Assembly (NCBI RefSeq): GCF_001263205.1
Contig: NZ_CP012333.1
Span: forward strand, 12,009,501 to 12,073,500
Source: Labilithrix luteola
Lineage (GTDB): Bacteria > Myxococcota_A > Polyangia > Polyangiales > Polyangiaceae
Reading direction: 5' to 3'
DNA length: 64,000 bases
Of this stretch, positions 48,942 to 58,563 are shown piece by piece. The notes beneath the pieces were generated by a model. That model saw only the letters and a list, made by a program, of their open reading frames with translations, ran no database searches and had not been told where the DNA came from. The position numbers and the translations under genes were made by a program. How positions within the stretch are numbered: the stretch's first letter is position 1; each line of letters opens with the position of its first letter.

Positions 48942-51209
48942 ATGAGCTCGCGAAGGCAAGACGCGCTCGACTACCACTCCCAAGGAAAGCCCGGAAAAAT
49001 CGAGGTCGTTCCGACCAAGCCGTCGGTGACCCAGCGCGATCTGTCGCTGGCTTATTCGCCGGGCGTGGCCGAACCCTCGCGCGAGATCGCCGGCAACCGG
49101 GAGCTCGTCGGCAAGTACACCGCGCGCAGCAACCTGGTCGGCGTCATCACGAACGGCACCGCCGTCCTCGGTCTCGGCGACATCGGGCCTTACGCGGCCA
49201 AGCCGGTGATGGAGGGCAAGGCGATGCTCTTCAAGAAGTTCGCCGGCATCGACGTCTTCGACATCGAGATCGCGGAGAAAGATCCCGAGAAGCTCGTCGA
49301 GACCATCTGCCGACTCGAGCCGACCTTCGGCGGCATCAACCTCGAAGACATCCGCGCGCCCGAATGCTTCTACGTCGAGGAGCAGCTCCGGGCTCGCATG
49401 TCGATCCCGGTATTCCACGACGACCAGCACGGCACGGCCATCATCACCGGCGCCGCGCTCCTCAACGCGTGCGAGATCGTCGGCAAGCCGCTCGCCGACA
49501 TCCAAGTCGTCTGTTCCGGCGCAGGCGCCGCCGCCGTTCGCTGCATGGAGCTCTGGGTGAGCCTCGGCGTGCGACGCGAGAACATCCTCATGCTCGATCG
49601 GCTTGGCGTGGTCTACGAGGGCCGCACCGAGGAGATGGATCCGTACAAGGGCGCGTTCGCGAAGGACACGCCGATGCGCACGTTGCGCGAGGCGATCGTC
49701 GGAAAAGACGTCTTCGTCGGTCTGTCGGTCGGCAACATCGTCGACGCCGAGATGCTGAAGACGATGGCCTCGAATCCCATCATCTTCGCGCTCGCGAACC
49801 CCGATCCCGAAGTGCCTTACGAGGTGGCCATCGCCACGCGTCCCGACGCGATCGTTGCCACGGGGCGAAGCGACTACCCGAACCAGGTCAACAACGTCCT
49901 CGGCTATCCGTACATCTTCCGCGGCGCGCTCGACGTCGAGGCCACGGTCATCAACGAACCGATGAAGATCGCCGCGACGCGCGCCCTCGCGCAGCTCGCG
50001 AAGATCGACGTTCCGGATCGCGTCATGGAGGCCTACGAGCGCTCGGCCCTGAAGTTCGGGCGCGAGTACATCATTCCCAAGCCGTTCGACGAGCGCGTTC
50101 TCTACTGGGTTGCGCCCGCCGTCGCGCAGGCAGCGATGACTTCGGGCGTGGCGCGGAAGGAGCTCGACCTCGTCGAGTATCGGGAGCGCCTGATGGAGGC
50201 GCTGTCCCCCACCCGCCTCATCGTCCGCAAGATCTTCAACATCGCGAAGCTCTCGCCGCAGCGCATCGTCTTCCCCGAGGGCGAGAGCGACAAGATCCTC
50301 AAGGCCGCGACGATCGCGCGCGACGAGCAGATCGCGAAGCCCATTCTCCTCGGTCGCCCCGACTTCATCCGGGCACGCGCGAAGGAGATGGATCTCGACC
50401 TCTCCGACATCACGCTCATCAACCCGATCGAGTCGCCCGACCTCGAGCGCTACACCGATGTCTACTGGGTCGCCCGACGGCGCAAGGGCGTGACGCGCTA
50501 CAACGCGTCGAAGGCCATCGCACGCGAGCGAAAGCTCTTCGGCATGCTGATGGTCAACCTGGGCGACGCCGACGGCTGCGTCGCGGGCCTCACCTCGTCG
50601 TATCCGGAGACCATCAGGCCGGCGCTGCAGATCATCGGCCTCGCGCCCGGTTATGCGCGCGCGGCCGGCATGTACATGATGCTGAAGGGCACGCAGGTTC
50701 TCTTCTGCACCGATACGACCGTGAACGAGAATCCCGACGCGGCCACGTTGGCGGAGATCGCCATCGCCAGCGCCGACGCAGTACGCGACCTCGGCATCGA
50801 GCCGCGCATCGCGATGCTCTCTTATTCGAACTTCGGAAGCGCGCGTGGCGAGGAGCCGGCGCGCATGGCCAAAGCCGTGCAGCTCGTCCGAAACCGTCGC
50901 CCCGATCTCATGATCGACGGCGAGATGCAGGCCGACGTCGCGCTCGAGCCCCTCCTTCGCGAAGAGTGGTCGTTCTCCGATCTGAAAGGGTCGGCGAACG
51001 TTCTCGTCTTCCCTTCGCTCGACGCCGGCAACATCGCCTACAAGCTCCTCGCGAGCTTCGGTCAGGCCGAAGCGATCGGCCCGATGCTGCTCGGCATGCG
51101 CAAGCCGGTCACTGTGCTCCAGCGCAACAGCAGCGTGGAGACCATCGTGTCCATGTGCGCCATCACCGCCGCGAGCGCCGTCCGTCACAACGCGGGCTCG
51201 TTCGGCTGA
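48942..51209 (+). CDS. maeB: NADP-dependent malic enzyme (MaeB type)
   Basis: A 755-residue malic enzyme that decarboxylates malate to pyruvate with NAD(P)+. Residues 1 to about 420 are the malic domain (SLAYSPGVAEPSREI, NGTAVLGLGDIGP, VFHDDQHGTAIITGAALLNA, VCSGAGAAAVRCMEL). Residues 430-755 are a phosphotransacetylase-like domain (QRIVFPEGESDKILKAATIA, DLMIDGEMQADVALEPLLRE), which in MaeB is regulatory and binds acetyl-CoA. The length matches the family. ATG 48942 fits the conserved N-terminus. It is read alone, 39 bases after the protease gene. Confidence 0.95.
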   Translation: MSSRRQDALDYHSQGKPGKIEVVPTKPSVTQRDLSLAYSPGVAEPSREIAGNRELVGKYTARSNLVGVITNGTAVLGLGDIGPYAAKPVMEGKAMLFKKFAGIDVFDIEIAEKDPEKLVETICRLEPTFGGINLEDIRAPECFYVEEQLRARMSIPVFHDDQHGTAIITGAALLNACEIVGKPLADIQVVCSGAGAAAVRCMELWVSLGVRRENILMLDRLGVVYEGRTEEMDPYKGAFAKDTPMRTLREAIVGKDVFVGLSVGNIVDAEMLKTMASNPIIFALANPDPEVPYEVAIATRPDAIVATGRSDYPNQVNNVLGYPYIFRGALDVEATVINEPMKIAATRALAQLAKIDVPDRVMEAYERSALKFGREYIIPKPFDERVLYWVAPAVAQAAMTSGVARKELDLVEYRERLMEALSPTRLIVRKIFNIAKLSPQRIVFPEGESDKILKAATIARDEQIAKPILLGRPDFIRARAKEMDLDLSDITLINPIESPDLERYTDVYWVARRRKGVTRYNASKAIARERKLFGMLMVNLGDADGCVAGLTSSYPETIRPALQIIGLAPGYARAAGMYMMLKGTQVLFCTDTTVNENPDAATLAEIAIASADAVRDLGIEPRIAMLSYSNFGSARGEEPARMAKAVQLVRNRRPDLMIDGEMQADVALEPLLREEWSFSDLKGSANVLVFPSLDAGNIAYKLLASFGQAEAIGPMLLGMRKPVTVLQRNSSVETIVSMCAITAASAVRHNAGSFG

Positions 51210-51337
51210 ATCAGGCCCCTCACGACCGGCCGCCACGACCTGGCGTCCCCTGATTTCCGCGCCTCGGCCAGCCGAGCTAATGATCGTGCCTCGTTCCTTG
51301 CGTACGAAGTCGATCGCATGTGCTAGGGGGAGGCCAG

Positions 51338-52195
51338 ATGTTGCGCGGCGATCTCCTGGAACGGTTCGACGAGGCTCTCAAGAAACTGGTCGAGCACGCC
51401 AAGGGGCTACGCCCCGGGGCCAAGCCGGCGGACATCACCACGGCCGAGCGCGCGCTCGAAGCCAAGCTGCCGAAGACCCTCGCGGCACTCTATGCGTGGC
51501 ACGACGGCGAGATGCCCTCGGGCAAGGTGTTCGACGAGCTTTGCCGTACCGACGTCGACGCTTCGTGGGACGAGGAAACGCGCCAGGCCTTCGTGGTGAA
51601 GTTCATGACGCTCGCCGAGGTCGCCGAGGCCGGCGTGACCGAAGCGCACTTCGAACGCGCCACGAACTCGATGTGGCTCAATCCGATCGACGAGCCCTCG
51701 GTCACCTGCAAGCTCGTTCCGTTCCTCTGGGTTCGCGGCGGCGACCCGGCCGAGAAGCGTGAGCCGCGCCCTGACGACTGGTTCGTCGGCGTCGACGACG
51801 TGAGCGGAGCCGTGTGGCTCTACGAGCCCGATGGCGAAGATCTCGAGATCGTCGACCGCCAGGCCCCGGCGCTCGAAGAGTGGCTTCGCATTCGAACCTT
51901 GAAGCTCGAGAAGCTCTCGCGCACCGCTGCTGCCAAGGCGCCCAGCGCCGTTCCCGTCGTGAGGCCGCCGGCGCTCCTTCTCCTCGAATTGCTCGTCGAG
52001 AAGGGCGCGATCGAGCTCTCGGAAGACGCGGACATCCCCAGCACCGCGGCGCGCCTCGCTCCGCTCCTCGCGCAGATCCCGCAGAAGCTCGCGGTGAAGT
52101 CGGCGATGACGTTCCTCGAGGAAGACGATTCCATCGCCGAGATCTTCATGGACGACGACAAGCTCCGGAAGATCGTCAGCCAGTTCACCGCCTGA
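51338..52195 (+). CDS. SMI1/KNR4 family protein
   Basis: A 285-residue protein. The N-terminal two thirds follow the SMI1/KNR4 pattern: ITTAERALEAKLPKTLAALY, AWHDGE, a long loop and later DWFVGVDDVSGAVWLYEPDG, then the helix EDLEIVDRQAPALEEWLRIR. SMI1/KNR4 proteins often serve as immunity proteins in bacterial toxin systems. The C-terminal 85 residues are helical and acidic. GGGGGAGG lies five bases before the ATG at 51338, which decides the start over GTG 51320. It is followed 54 bases later by the WGR-DUF4132 gene. Confidence 0.85.
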   Translation: MLRGDLLERFDEALKKLVEHAKGLRPGAKPADITTAERALEAKLPKTLAALYAWHDGEMPSGKVFDELCRTDVDASWDEETRQAFVVKFMTLAEVAEAGVTEAHFERATNSMWLNPIDEPSVTCKLVPFLWVRGGDPAEKREPRPDDWFVGVDDVSGAVWLYEPDGEDLEIVDRQAPALEEWLRIRTLKLEKLSRTAAAKAPSAVPVVRPPALLLLELLVEKGAIELSEDADIPSTAARLAPLLAQIPQKLAVKSAMTFLEEDDSIAEIFMDDDKLRKIVSQFTA

Positions 52196-52249
52196 ACCGG
52201 ACGGGCGCGCGCCCGCCGTTGGCGATACACTCGCGCCGAGAGGTGCGAC

Positions 52250-55200
52250 GTGGCGCGCTACGAATTCAGCGAAGGCAGCTCGAACAAGTTCTGGGAGATC
52301 GTCCTTTCGGACACCTGCTTCACGACGACGTTCGGTCGAATCGGTAGTTCGGGGCAGACGAGCAGCAAGTCCTTTCCGACGGCCGCCAAAGCCAAGCTCG
52401 AACACGACAAGCTCGTCGCCGAGAAGGTGAAGAAGGGCTACCTGCTCGTCGGTTCGGCGTGCGCCCCGGCGGTGGCCCCTCCTTCCCCCGCCCCGGCTCC
52501 TCCTCCTCCTCCGCCCACGCCGATCGCGCCGGTCTTCGAGCCGCCGGCGCTCGTTCCCGCTGCGGCGCCGCACGCGAGCGGCGTGATCTTGGACTGGACG
52601 CCCGCGTGCGCGGCGGCCGCCGAAAAGCAGCGCAAGGCGCTCGCGATCACGCCACAACCGAAGGGCGATGCCGCGGCGCTCTTCGCAGAGGTTCGCCAGG
52701 CTTTCGCTCGAAACCCCAAGTGGTCGATCGATCACGGTCTCGTGCGTGCGTCGGTTTACAAAGAGGAGCTCACGAGCATCCGGCGAATGCTCGTCACGGA
52801 TGCGATGCCGGCCAAACTCGAGCCGAACGTCGCCGCCGGCGCGTATCTGCTGCTGCAGGTCTCCACGAACTACCATCGACGGCCGGGCGACTCGTTCCGC
52901 CTGCCGCTCGAGACGACGATGGCCTTCTGGGCTGCGCATTCGGGCCTTCCCTTCGCGCTCGAAGCCTTCCTCGGCACGCTCGGTCCGATGGTGACCGACT
53001 CGGCCCATCATGCCGACGGCGTCTACGCCATGTGGCTGACGAACACGCGGAAGGCCGCGCTCGGCACGATGTTCCTGCATCGCCCCGACCGATTCCTCCG
53101 CGCGCTCTGGCTCGCAGCTTCCCCGGAAGAGCAAGCCGCAGCGCGCGAAAAGGCCGTCGCGCTCCGCGCCGCAGGTGACCTCACGCAGCGCTCCGTCCTC
53201 TCGAGCATCTTCCTCGATCCCGATTGGATCGATGCCGATCTCCGAGAACGCGTCGCCACCGGCGAGCAAGCGTACGTGAACGATATGAGCTTGCTGAACG
53301 CCGGCTCGCTCGAGGCGCTCACGGCGTATTTCTCGACGCTCGGCTTCGAAGAGGCCGTTCTCCTGGCACCGTACGACGGCGTTCGTTACCTCCCGCGCGT
53401 CACGTGGACACTGCTCGATCGGTTCCGTGAAGGCGGCGTCCCCGCACTCGCGCATTGGCTCGCGCGTCTCTTCAAGGACCGAACGTCGTCGGAGCGCTGG
53501 TTCATCCTCGACGGAGCACACCACCTGTTCGACGTGCTCGCCTCGGTCACGAACTCGCCGGACGTCGTCGAGGCGGCCGCCAGTATCCTCACGAACCTCG
53601 GAGACGAGGCCATCGCGAAAAAGTCCGATCCCCGGCCTCTCGCCATCGAGACGCTCTTGCGCTCACCAGGGGTCGCGCTTCCCGTGGTGCAGCAGGCCGC
53701 CAAAGATCGTCACACCTGGGCCAAGAACCTTCTTCCGCAGCTCGAACGCCTCACGAACACGCGTGCGGCCGGGCCTACGGAAGAGGCCTCGCCGGGCGAG
53801 CTGCCGGAGGTGCTGCGAACGTCAGCGACGTTCAAGACACCTGCGTTCTGGAAGCCCGAGGCCTTCACCGTCCCGCAGACGCATTCCGGAAAGGCCTTTC
53901 CGCGCTCGGCCATCGAGACCCTCGGAGCATTGCTCGCCAAGGGTGACGCCGACGCCATCGCTCACGTCAAAGAGAGCGGGAACCCGGCATCCCTCGCCGC
54001 CTTTGCGTGGGACCTGTTCCAGTCGTGGCTCACCCATGGTGCGCCAGCCAAGGAGAAGTGGGGTTTCTTCGCGCTCGGCCTCCTGGGCGACGACGAGTCG
54101 GCACGAAAGCTCACGCCGCTCATCCGCGCATGGCCGGGAGAATCCGCCCATCAGCGTGCGGTCCTGGGGCTCGACGTCCTCGCGACTATCGGTTCCGACG
54201 TCGCGCTCATGATGCTCAACGGCATCGTCCAGAAGGTGAAGTTCAAAGGACTCCAAGAGCGCGCGCGCGACAAGATGGACGAGATCGCCGAAAAGCGCGG
54301 TCTCACCGCCGAGGAGCTCGCCGATCGACTCGTTCCTGATCTCGATCTCGAAGACGACGGCTCGAAGACGCTCGACTTCGGTCCTCGCTCGTTCCGCGTG
54401 GGATTCGACGAGACGCTGAGCCCCTTCGTGATGGACGCCTCCGGCACACGCCTCAAGGACCTTCCCAAGCCGAACTCCAAAGACGACGCCGCCCTGGCGG
54501 GAGCCTCCGTCGAAGCCTGGAAGGCGATGAAGAAGGATGCACGAACGCTCTCGGCGCTCGAGATCCTCCGCCTCGAGCTCGCGATGAGCAACGAGCGCCG
54601 CTGGGCAGCCAAGGATTTCGAAGCATTCCTCGTCCGTCATCCGCTGCTCGTTCACCTCGTTCGCCGCCTCGTCTGGGGAACGTTCGATACCGACGGCAAG
54701 CTCACCGGCACATTCCGCGTCGCCGAAGATCAGACCTTCGCCGATCGCGAAGACGAGACGTTCGGGCTCGCCGCCGACGCCATCGTGGGTCTACCGCATC
54801 GCCTCGTGCTCTCCGAAGCCGACGTGTCGGCCTGGGCGAAGGTGCTCGGCGACTACGATCTCGCTCAACCCTTCCAGCAGCTCGGACGCGACGTGTACGT
54901 CGTCGGCGACGCCGACAAGAAGGGCGCGGAGTTCCAGCGTTTCGTCGGTCGCGAGGTCGAGACGAAGAAGGTCATCGGCCTGCAGAGTCGCGGCTGGCGT
55001 CGAGGCTCCGCCCACGACAACGGCACTGTTCCGTACTTCTACAAGCCGATAACGCGCGACCTCAACGCGGGTATCCAGATCGAGAACGGCATCTACGTCG
55101 GCTCGATGGATTACACGGATCCCACGCAGACCCTAGGCATCGTCGACTTCGGCCCCGGCGAGCCGGATTGGGGCCGCGTCCGCTCGAACGCCGTCCCTAT

Positions 55201-55282
55201 CGCGACCATCCCCGCCGTGGTGCTGAGCGAGGTCATTCGCGATCTCGAATCGCTTGGAGCGGCCCCAACCGACGCGAAGTGA
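52250..55282 (+). CDS. WGR and DUF4132 domain protein
   Basis: A 1010-residue cytoplasmic protein. Residues 1-70 are a WGR domain (RYEFSEGSSNKFWEIVLSDT, then TTTFGRIGSSGQTSSKSFP), a module shared with PARPs and MolR. A Pro-rich linker (75-105) and helical, HEAT-like repeats follow. The C-terminal 280 residues are DUF4132 (HPLLVHLVRRLVWGTFD, PLPHRL-type segment GLPHRLVLSEADVSAW, QLGRDVYVV). The biochemical function is unknown; relatives are linked to metal uptake or DNA-related regulation. The GTG at 52250 has GAGAGGTG ahead of it. It ends six bases from the stop of the convergent IgGFc-like gene. Confidence 0.88.
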   Translation: MARYEFSEGSSNKFWEIVLSDTCFTTTFGRIGSSGQTSSKSFPTAAKAKLEHDKLVAEKVKKGYLLVGSACAPAVAPPSPAPAPPPPPPTPIAPVFEPPALVPAAAPHASGVILDWTPACAAAAEKQRKALAITPQPKGDAAALFAEVRQAFARNPKWSIDHGLVRASVYKEELTSIRRMLVTDAMPAKLEPNVAAGAYLLLQVSTNYHRRPGDSFRLPLETTMAFWAAHSGLPFALEAFLGTLGPMVTDSAHHADGVYAMWLTNTRKAALGTMFLHRPDRFLRALWLAASPEEQAAAREKAVALRAAGDLTQRSVLSSIFLDPDWIDADLRERVATGEQAYVNDMSLLNAGSLEALTAYFSTLGFEEAVLLAPYDGVRYLPRVTWTLLDRFREGGVPALAHWLARLFKDRTSSERWFILDGAHHLFDVLASVTNSPDVVEAAASILTNLGDEAIAKKSDPRPLAIETLLRSPGVALPVVQQAAKDRHTWAKNLLPQLERLTNTRAAGPTEEASPGELPEVLRTSATFKTPAFWKPEAFTVPQTHSGKAFPRSAIETLGALLAKGDADAIAHVKESGNPASLAAFAWDLFQSWLTHGAPAKEKWGFFALGLLGDDESARKLTPLIRAWPGESAHQRAVLGLDVLATIGSDVALMMLNGIVQKVKFKGLQERARDKMDEIAEKRGLTAEELADRLVPDLDLEDDGSKTLDFGPRSFRVGFDETLSPFVMDASGTRLKDLPKPNSKDDAALAGASVEAWKAMKKDARTLSALEILRLELAMSNERRWAAKDFEAFLVRHPLLVHLVRRLVWGTFDTDGKLTGTFRVAEDQTFADREDETFGLAADAIVGLPHRLVLSEADVSAWAKVLGDYDLAQPFQQLGRDVYVVGDADKKGAEFQRFVGREVETKKVIGLQSRGWRRGSAHDNGTVPYFYKPITRDLNAGIQIENGIYVGSMDYTDPTQTLGIVDFGPGEPDWGRVRSNAVPIATIPAVVLSEVIRDLESLGAAPTDAK

Positions 55283-55288
55283 TCTGGG

Positions 55289-57100
55289 TCAGTTCACGAT
55301 GGGCGGCTTCGCGGTATTGATGGGGCGGCTGCCCCTTCCTCCGTTGTAGCCGTAGCTGGCGAACGAACCGGTTCCCCAGATGGTGACGGAGAACGGTCCG
55401 TCACTATGGGCTTCGTGCCTGCCATATCCACAGGTCCCTTTCGCGAACGAGACCGGCTGGAATTCGCGCGTCAGGTGAACCCATGCAAATTCGTATTCTC
55501 CGGTCGTGCCGAGGGGCGCGAAGTCCGAGATCTCGCCAGCGCAGTCGAGCTCGACGGGCAAGAATCGATCGCCTTGCTTGCGCCGAACGATCGTGAGCGA
55601 CGTCTCCGGATAGGTGTAGTCCGCAAAGAATATGTAGCGGTCGAGAAACTGGTCGGAAGGGACGACGCCGACGAAGTCCGGATCACCAACGAGATCGGAG
55701 CCGCCCTGGAGACCGCCGCTGAAGCGTGCCCCGGTCATGTAGACCGATGCGTGGAACGGGTGACTCGCGTCCTGGCTCTTCACGACCACCAGGCGATCCG
55801 TGAAGAAGGTCGCAACCTCCCCTGCGCCGAGCGTCTCGGGAGCTCCCATGGGGCGCTCGGGATCGTAGGTCAACACGGTTCCGGCCACCGAGCCGACGAG
55901 GCTCCACGGTACGAGCTCGCGCGGATCGGTCGCCGTCAAGCTCGTGATGCGAGACGCGAACGGCACGAGCGCGTACTCACTTCCCCACTGGGAAAAGGGG
56001 GCGATCTGCTGCTGGGTCATGTCGCACGCCGAGCTGCCTGCAGGGAGGAACGTGCAAGGCGAACCGCCGAAGAGGCCGACCGGCTTGTCGGCGACGATCG
56101 GCGTGCCGGTGGCTTCGTCGCGCTGGGTGATCTGGAGCACCTCACCGCGCGCGAGCATGAACGACGGTGAGCTCCCCACCTGCGCGGCCGGCACACGCTC
56201 TCCCTGGATGATACCGACGTTCGGTCGCATGGTGACCTTCGTGTCGTCCTCGTTCGCCACGATCTGGAGCGTGCGCATCTCTCCGCCGGGTACGCCCGTC
56301 GTCGTGACCTTGTTGGCGCTGACGGCGATGTAGCTCGTGTCCCAGGACGAGACGGGCAAGAGGAGCGTCGCCGTCGGGTACATGGTGGCGGCGCCGCCGT
56401 ACGGAAAGATCGAGTATGCGGCGACGGGCGCGTCGGCCTTCAGGTGGAACGCGCGGGTGATGGTCGTGCCGTGGTGGATGGGGTCGACCTGGACCGCGGG
56501 GACGACTCCGTCAGGGCACGACGAAACGTCCTTGTCGGTCGCGCCCATGTCCTTGGAGAGAAAGACGAGCGCAACCTGCCCCGGCGGGAGAGCTCCCGTG
56601 AGAGGCTTGTAGATCGTGCCCTCACCGCTCTTCTCGGCCGTATAGATCGACCTCGAGATGTCGAGCGGATCCGCGCCGAACTCCGCTGTGAGCCGGACGT
56701 CGTGGTCCCACGTGTTGGCGACCATCGCCGCGAAGCAAGAGCCGCCACCGTACACGGCGTCGTCCGGCGGGAGCGTCCAGAACGAACAGCCGATCGAGCC
56801 TTTGGAGAGTTTGGCGCTCTCACAGGCGTCGAGGCAGCGTCCGTCTCCGCAGCCTTGATCGGGACCGCACTCCTCGAGGACGTCAGCGCCTCCGTCGCAC
56901 GCGGAGAGCACCTTCTTCAAGTCGCGCGAGCACTGGCGCTCCTTGCATGGCTCGATCGGTGCGCCACCTTCAGGCGTCAGAGAGATCACGTCTGGACCGC
57001 TGAACCCGTTGTCTTTGCTCGAGCACGCCCCCGCGAGAAGCGTCGTGGCGGTGATGAACGCAAGGATGGACGCGCAGAGATTCGGACTGCCAAGACCCAT
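55289..57100 (-). CDS. IgGFc-binding-domain lipoprotein
   Basis: A 603-residue exported lipoprotein (lipobox LLAGAC near residue 28). A Cys-rich segment follows (CKERQCSRDLKKVLSACDGG, CGPDQGCGDGRCLDAC). A large domain (about 120-590) matches the IgGFc-binding type: KGSIGCSFWTLPPDDAVYGG, PVAAYSIFPYGGAATMYPTA, TLLLPVSSWDTSYIAVSANK and DKPVGLFGGSPCTFLPAG. In Myxococcota such proteins are common and surface-exposed; real IgG binding is not implied. ATG 57100 has AAGGTG six bases upstream; GTG 57109 is the alternative. It is the last gene of the sigma-headed operon, 46 bp after the RCC1 gene. Confidence 0.85.
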   Translation of the reverse strand: MGLGSPNLCASILAFITATTLLAGACSSKDNGFSGPDVISLTPEGGAPIEPCKERQCSRDLKKVLSACDGGADVLEECGPDQGCGDGRCLDACESAKLSKGSIGCSFWTLPPDDAVYGGGSCFAAMVANTWDHDVRLTAEFGADPLDISRSIYTAEKSGEGTIYKPLTGALPPGQVALVFLSKDMGATDKDVSSCPDGVVPAVQVDPIHHGTTITRAFHLKADAPVAAYSIFPYGGAATMYPTATLLLPVSSWDTSYIAVSANKVTTTGVPGGEMRTLQIVANEDDTKVTMRPNVGIIQGERVPAAQVGSSPSFMLARGEVLQITQRDEATGTPIVADKPVGLFGGSPCTFLPAGSSACDMTQQQIAPFSQWGSEYALVPFASRITSLTATDPRELVPWSLVGSVAGTVLTYDPERPMGAPETLGAGEVATFFTDRLVVVKSQDASHPFHASVYMTGARFSGGLQGGSDLVGDPDFVGVVPSDQFLDRYIFFADYTYPETSLTIVRRKQGDRFLPVELDCAGEISDFAPLGTTGEYEFAWVHLTREFQPVSFAKGTCGYGRHEAHSDGPFSVTIWGTGSFASYGYNGGRGSRPINTAKPPIVN

Positions 57101-57146
57101 CGACTTCACCTTTCAACCTGCATTGCCGCGAGACATGGCCCGCACT

Positions 57147-58555
57147 TCAGAACGCGACCTTCGACGGCTTCGGATGCGCATCGGTGTCGCGCGCTCCATT
57201 TCCGAGCTCACCTTTGCCGTTGCCGCCCCAGCATTCGACGGAGCCTCCCTGGAGGAGCACGCAGACGCTGCTGTGGGTGGTCGCGACCTGCACCGCGTGT
57301 CCCTCGAATGCGGACGCCTCGACGAAGGCATTCGTGAATAGACGTGCGTCGCCCGTACCGAGCTGACCGAGGATGTTCTCCCCGTGCATTGAACATGACC
57401 GTCGGTGAGGCGCACGCATGTCGTGTCGCCGGCCGCGGCAACCTGCTGTGCGTAGGCTTCGCCGAGGATGGGCGCATGCTTCGGCGTGGATGCCACCGTG
57501 TCGGGCATCGCCGTGCCGAGAGCACCACGTTCGCTTCGCCCCCAGCAGAAGACGTCGCCTTTGGCGATCGCGCACGCGTGGGCCGTCGGAGGCGGATCCG
57601 GCTCCCAGCTCGGAAGCCCCGGTGGCCGCACTCCCGGAGCGGAGAGAGACACACTGACGCCTGACACGTTCTCGAGGCCGAGGATGCTCTCGGGCACGGG
57701 GTTGGGACTGATGGATGAGACGCGCCCGGAGACCACGCCTTCGTCACCCGACAGCGCGCCCCAACTCAGGAGCGTTCCGGTGCTCGTCAGCGCAAAGGCC
57801 GTATTGGATCCGGCGGCCGCGCGCACGGTCTTGGCGTCGTGGAGCTCGGCGCGCGCGGGCTCCTCGATACCGCCCGCGTCGCCTCGGGCGAGCTGCGCTT
57901 GCTCGTTGCTTCCCCAGCACCAGAGTTCGCCGCTGCCGAGCAACGCGCACACGCTTCCGTGCCCGACGTCGACGCGCAAAGCGGGGGTGGGCAAGGACAC
58001 GACGGACGGCGTCGGGTGCGCAGCGTCATCCGCTCCGGCGTCCCCGAGCGCAAGCTGTCCGTGGTCGTTGCTGCCCCAGCAGCGAATGCTCCCGTCTTCG
58101 AGTCGCGCACAGGTCGTGGAGTCGGCCGCGCTGATCTGCGTGACGTTCGCGAGGCCCCCCACGGCGCGCGGCGTCCCCGCGTCGGCCTGGGGTTCGCCGG
58201 CCGGAAGAGCACCGAGCTCGCCGCGATCGTCGGCTCCCCAACACCGAACGGCACCGTCGCTCATGCGGGCGCAGACGTGATGCTCGCCGGCGGCGAGCTG
58301 CGCGACACATGGCGAGCCCGCACACGTGACGGCCTCGTCGGCCGGGTCGAACGGCGCGCGCGCGTCCTTTCCCGAGTCGCGCGCCGAGTCGGCGTCCCCC
58401 GGGGCGGCGGCCTCGGGCAGGCTCGCCGTGGGGGACGACGCGTCGTCTTGCGCGAAGGCCGCGCGGTCGTCCGAGCTCGAGCACGCCAGGGCTAGAGCCG
58501 CGCTGCCCGCCATCGCTGCGATGACCAACACTCGTGCACATTGCATGCGATTCAT
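57147..58555 (-). CDS. RCC1-repeat lipoprotein, frameshifted
   Basis: An exported lipoprotein (ALALAC near residue 25) with an acidic linker and RCC1-type propeller blades. The blades read HHVCARMSDGAVRCWGADDR, TCARLEDGSIRCWGSNDHG, VCALLGSGELWCWGSNEQ, ACAIAKGDVFCWGRSERG and VCVLLQGGSVECWGGNGKG. The frame breaks after HVQCTG at a run of four C (57380-57383, plus strand). Adding one base restores ENILGQLGTGDARLFTNAF and a stop at 57147, 469 codons in all. Start ATG 58555 has GAGG six bases upstream, overlapping the stop of the preceding gene. Likely a surface propeller that binds a ligand or partner; function unknown. Confidence 0.82.
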
Positions 58556-58563
58556 CGAAGTCC

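Noticed and set aside
48242..51253. 1003-codon plus-strand frame over the protease end and malic enzyme
   Set aside because: Translation is an Arg-rich shadow; the malic enzyme is unmistakable in another frame.
55406..58495. Plus-strand frames opposite the IgGFc and RCC1 genes
   Set aside because: No recognisable domains, and the minus strand shows lipoboxes and repeat motifs.
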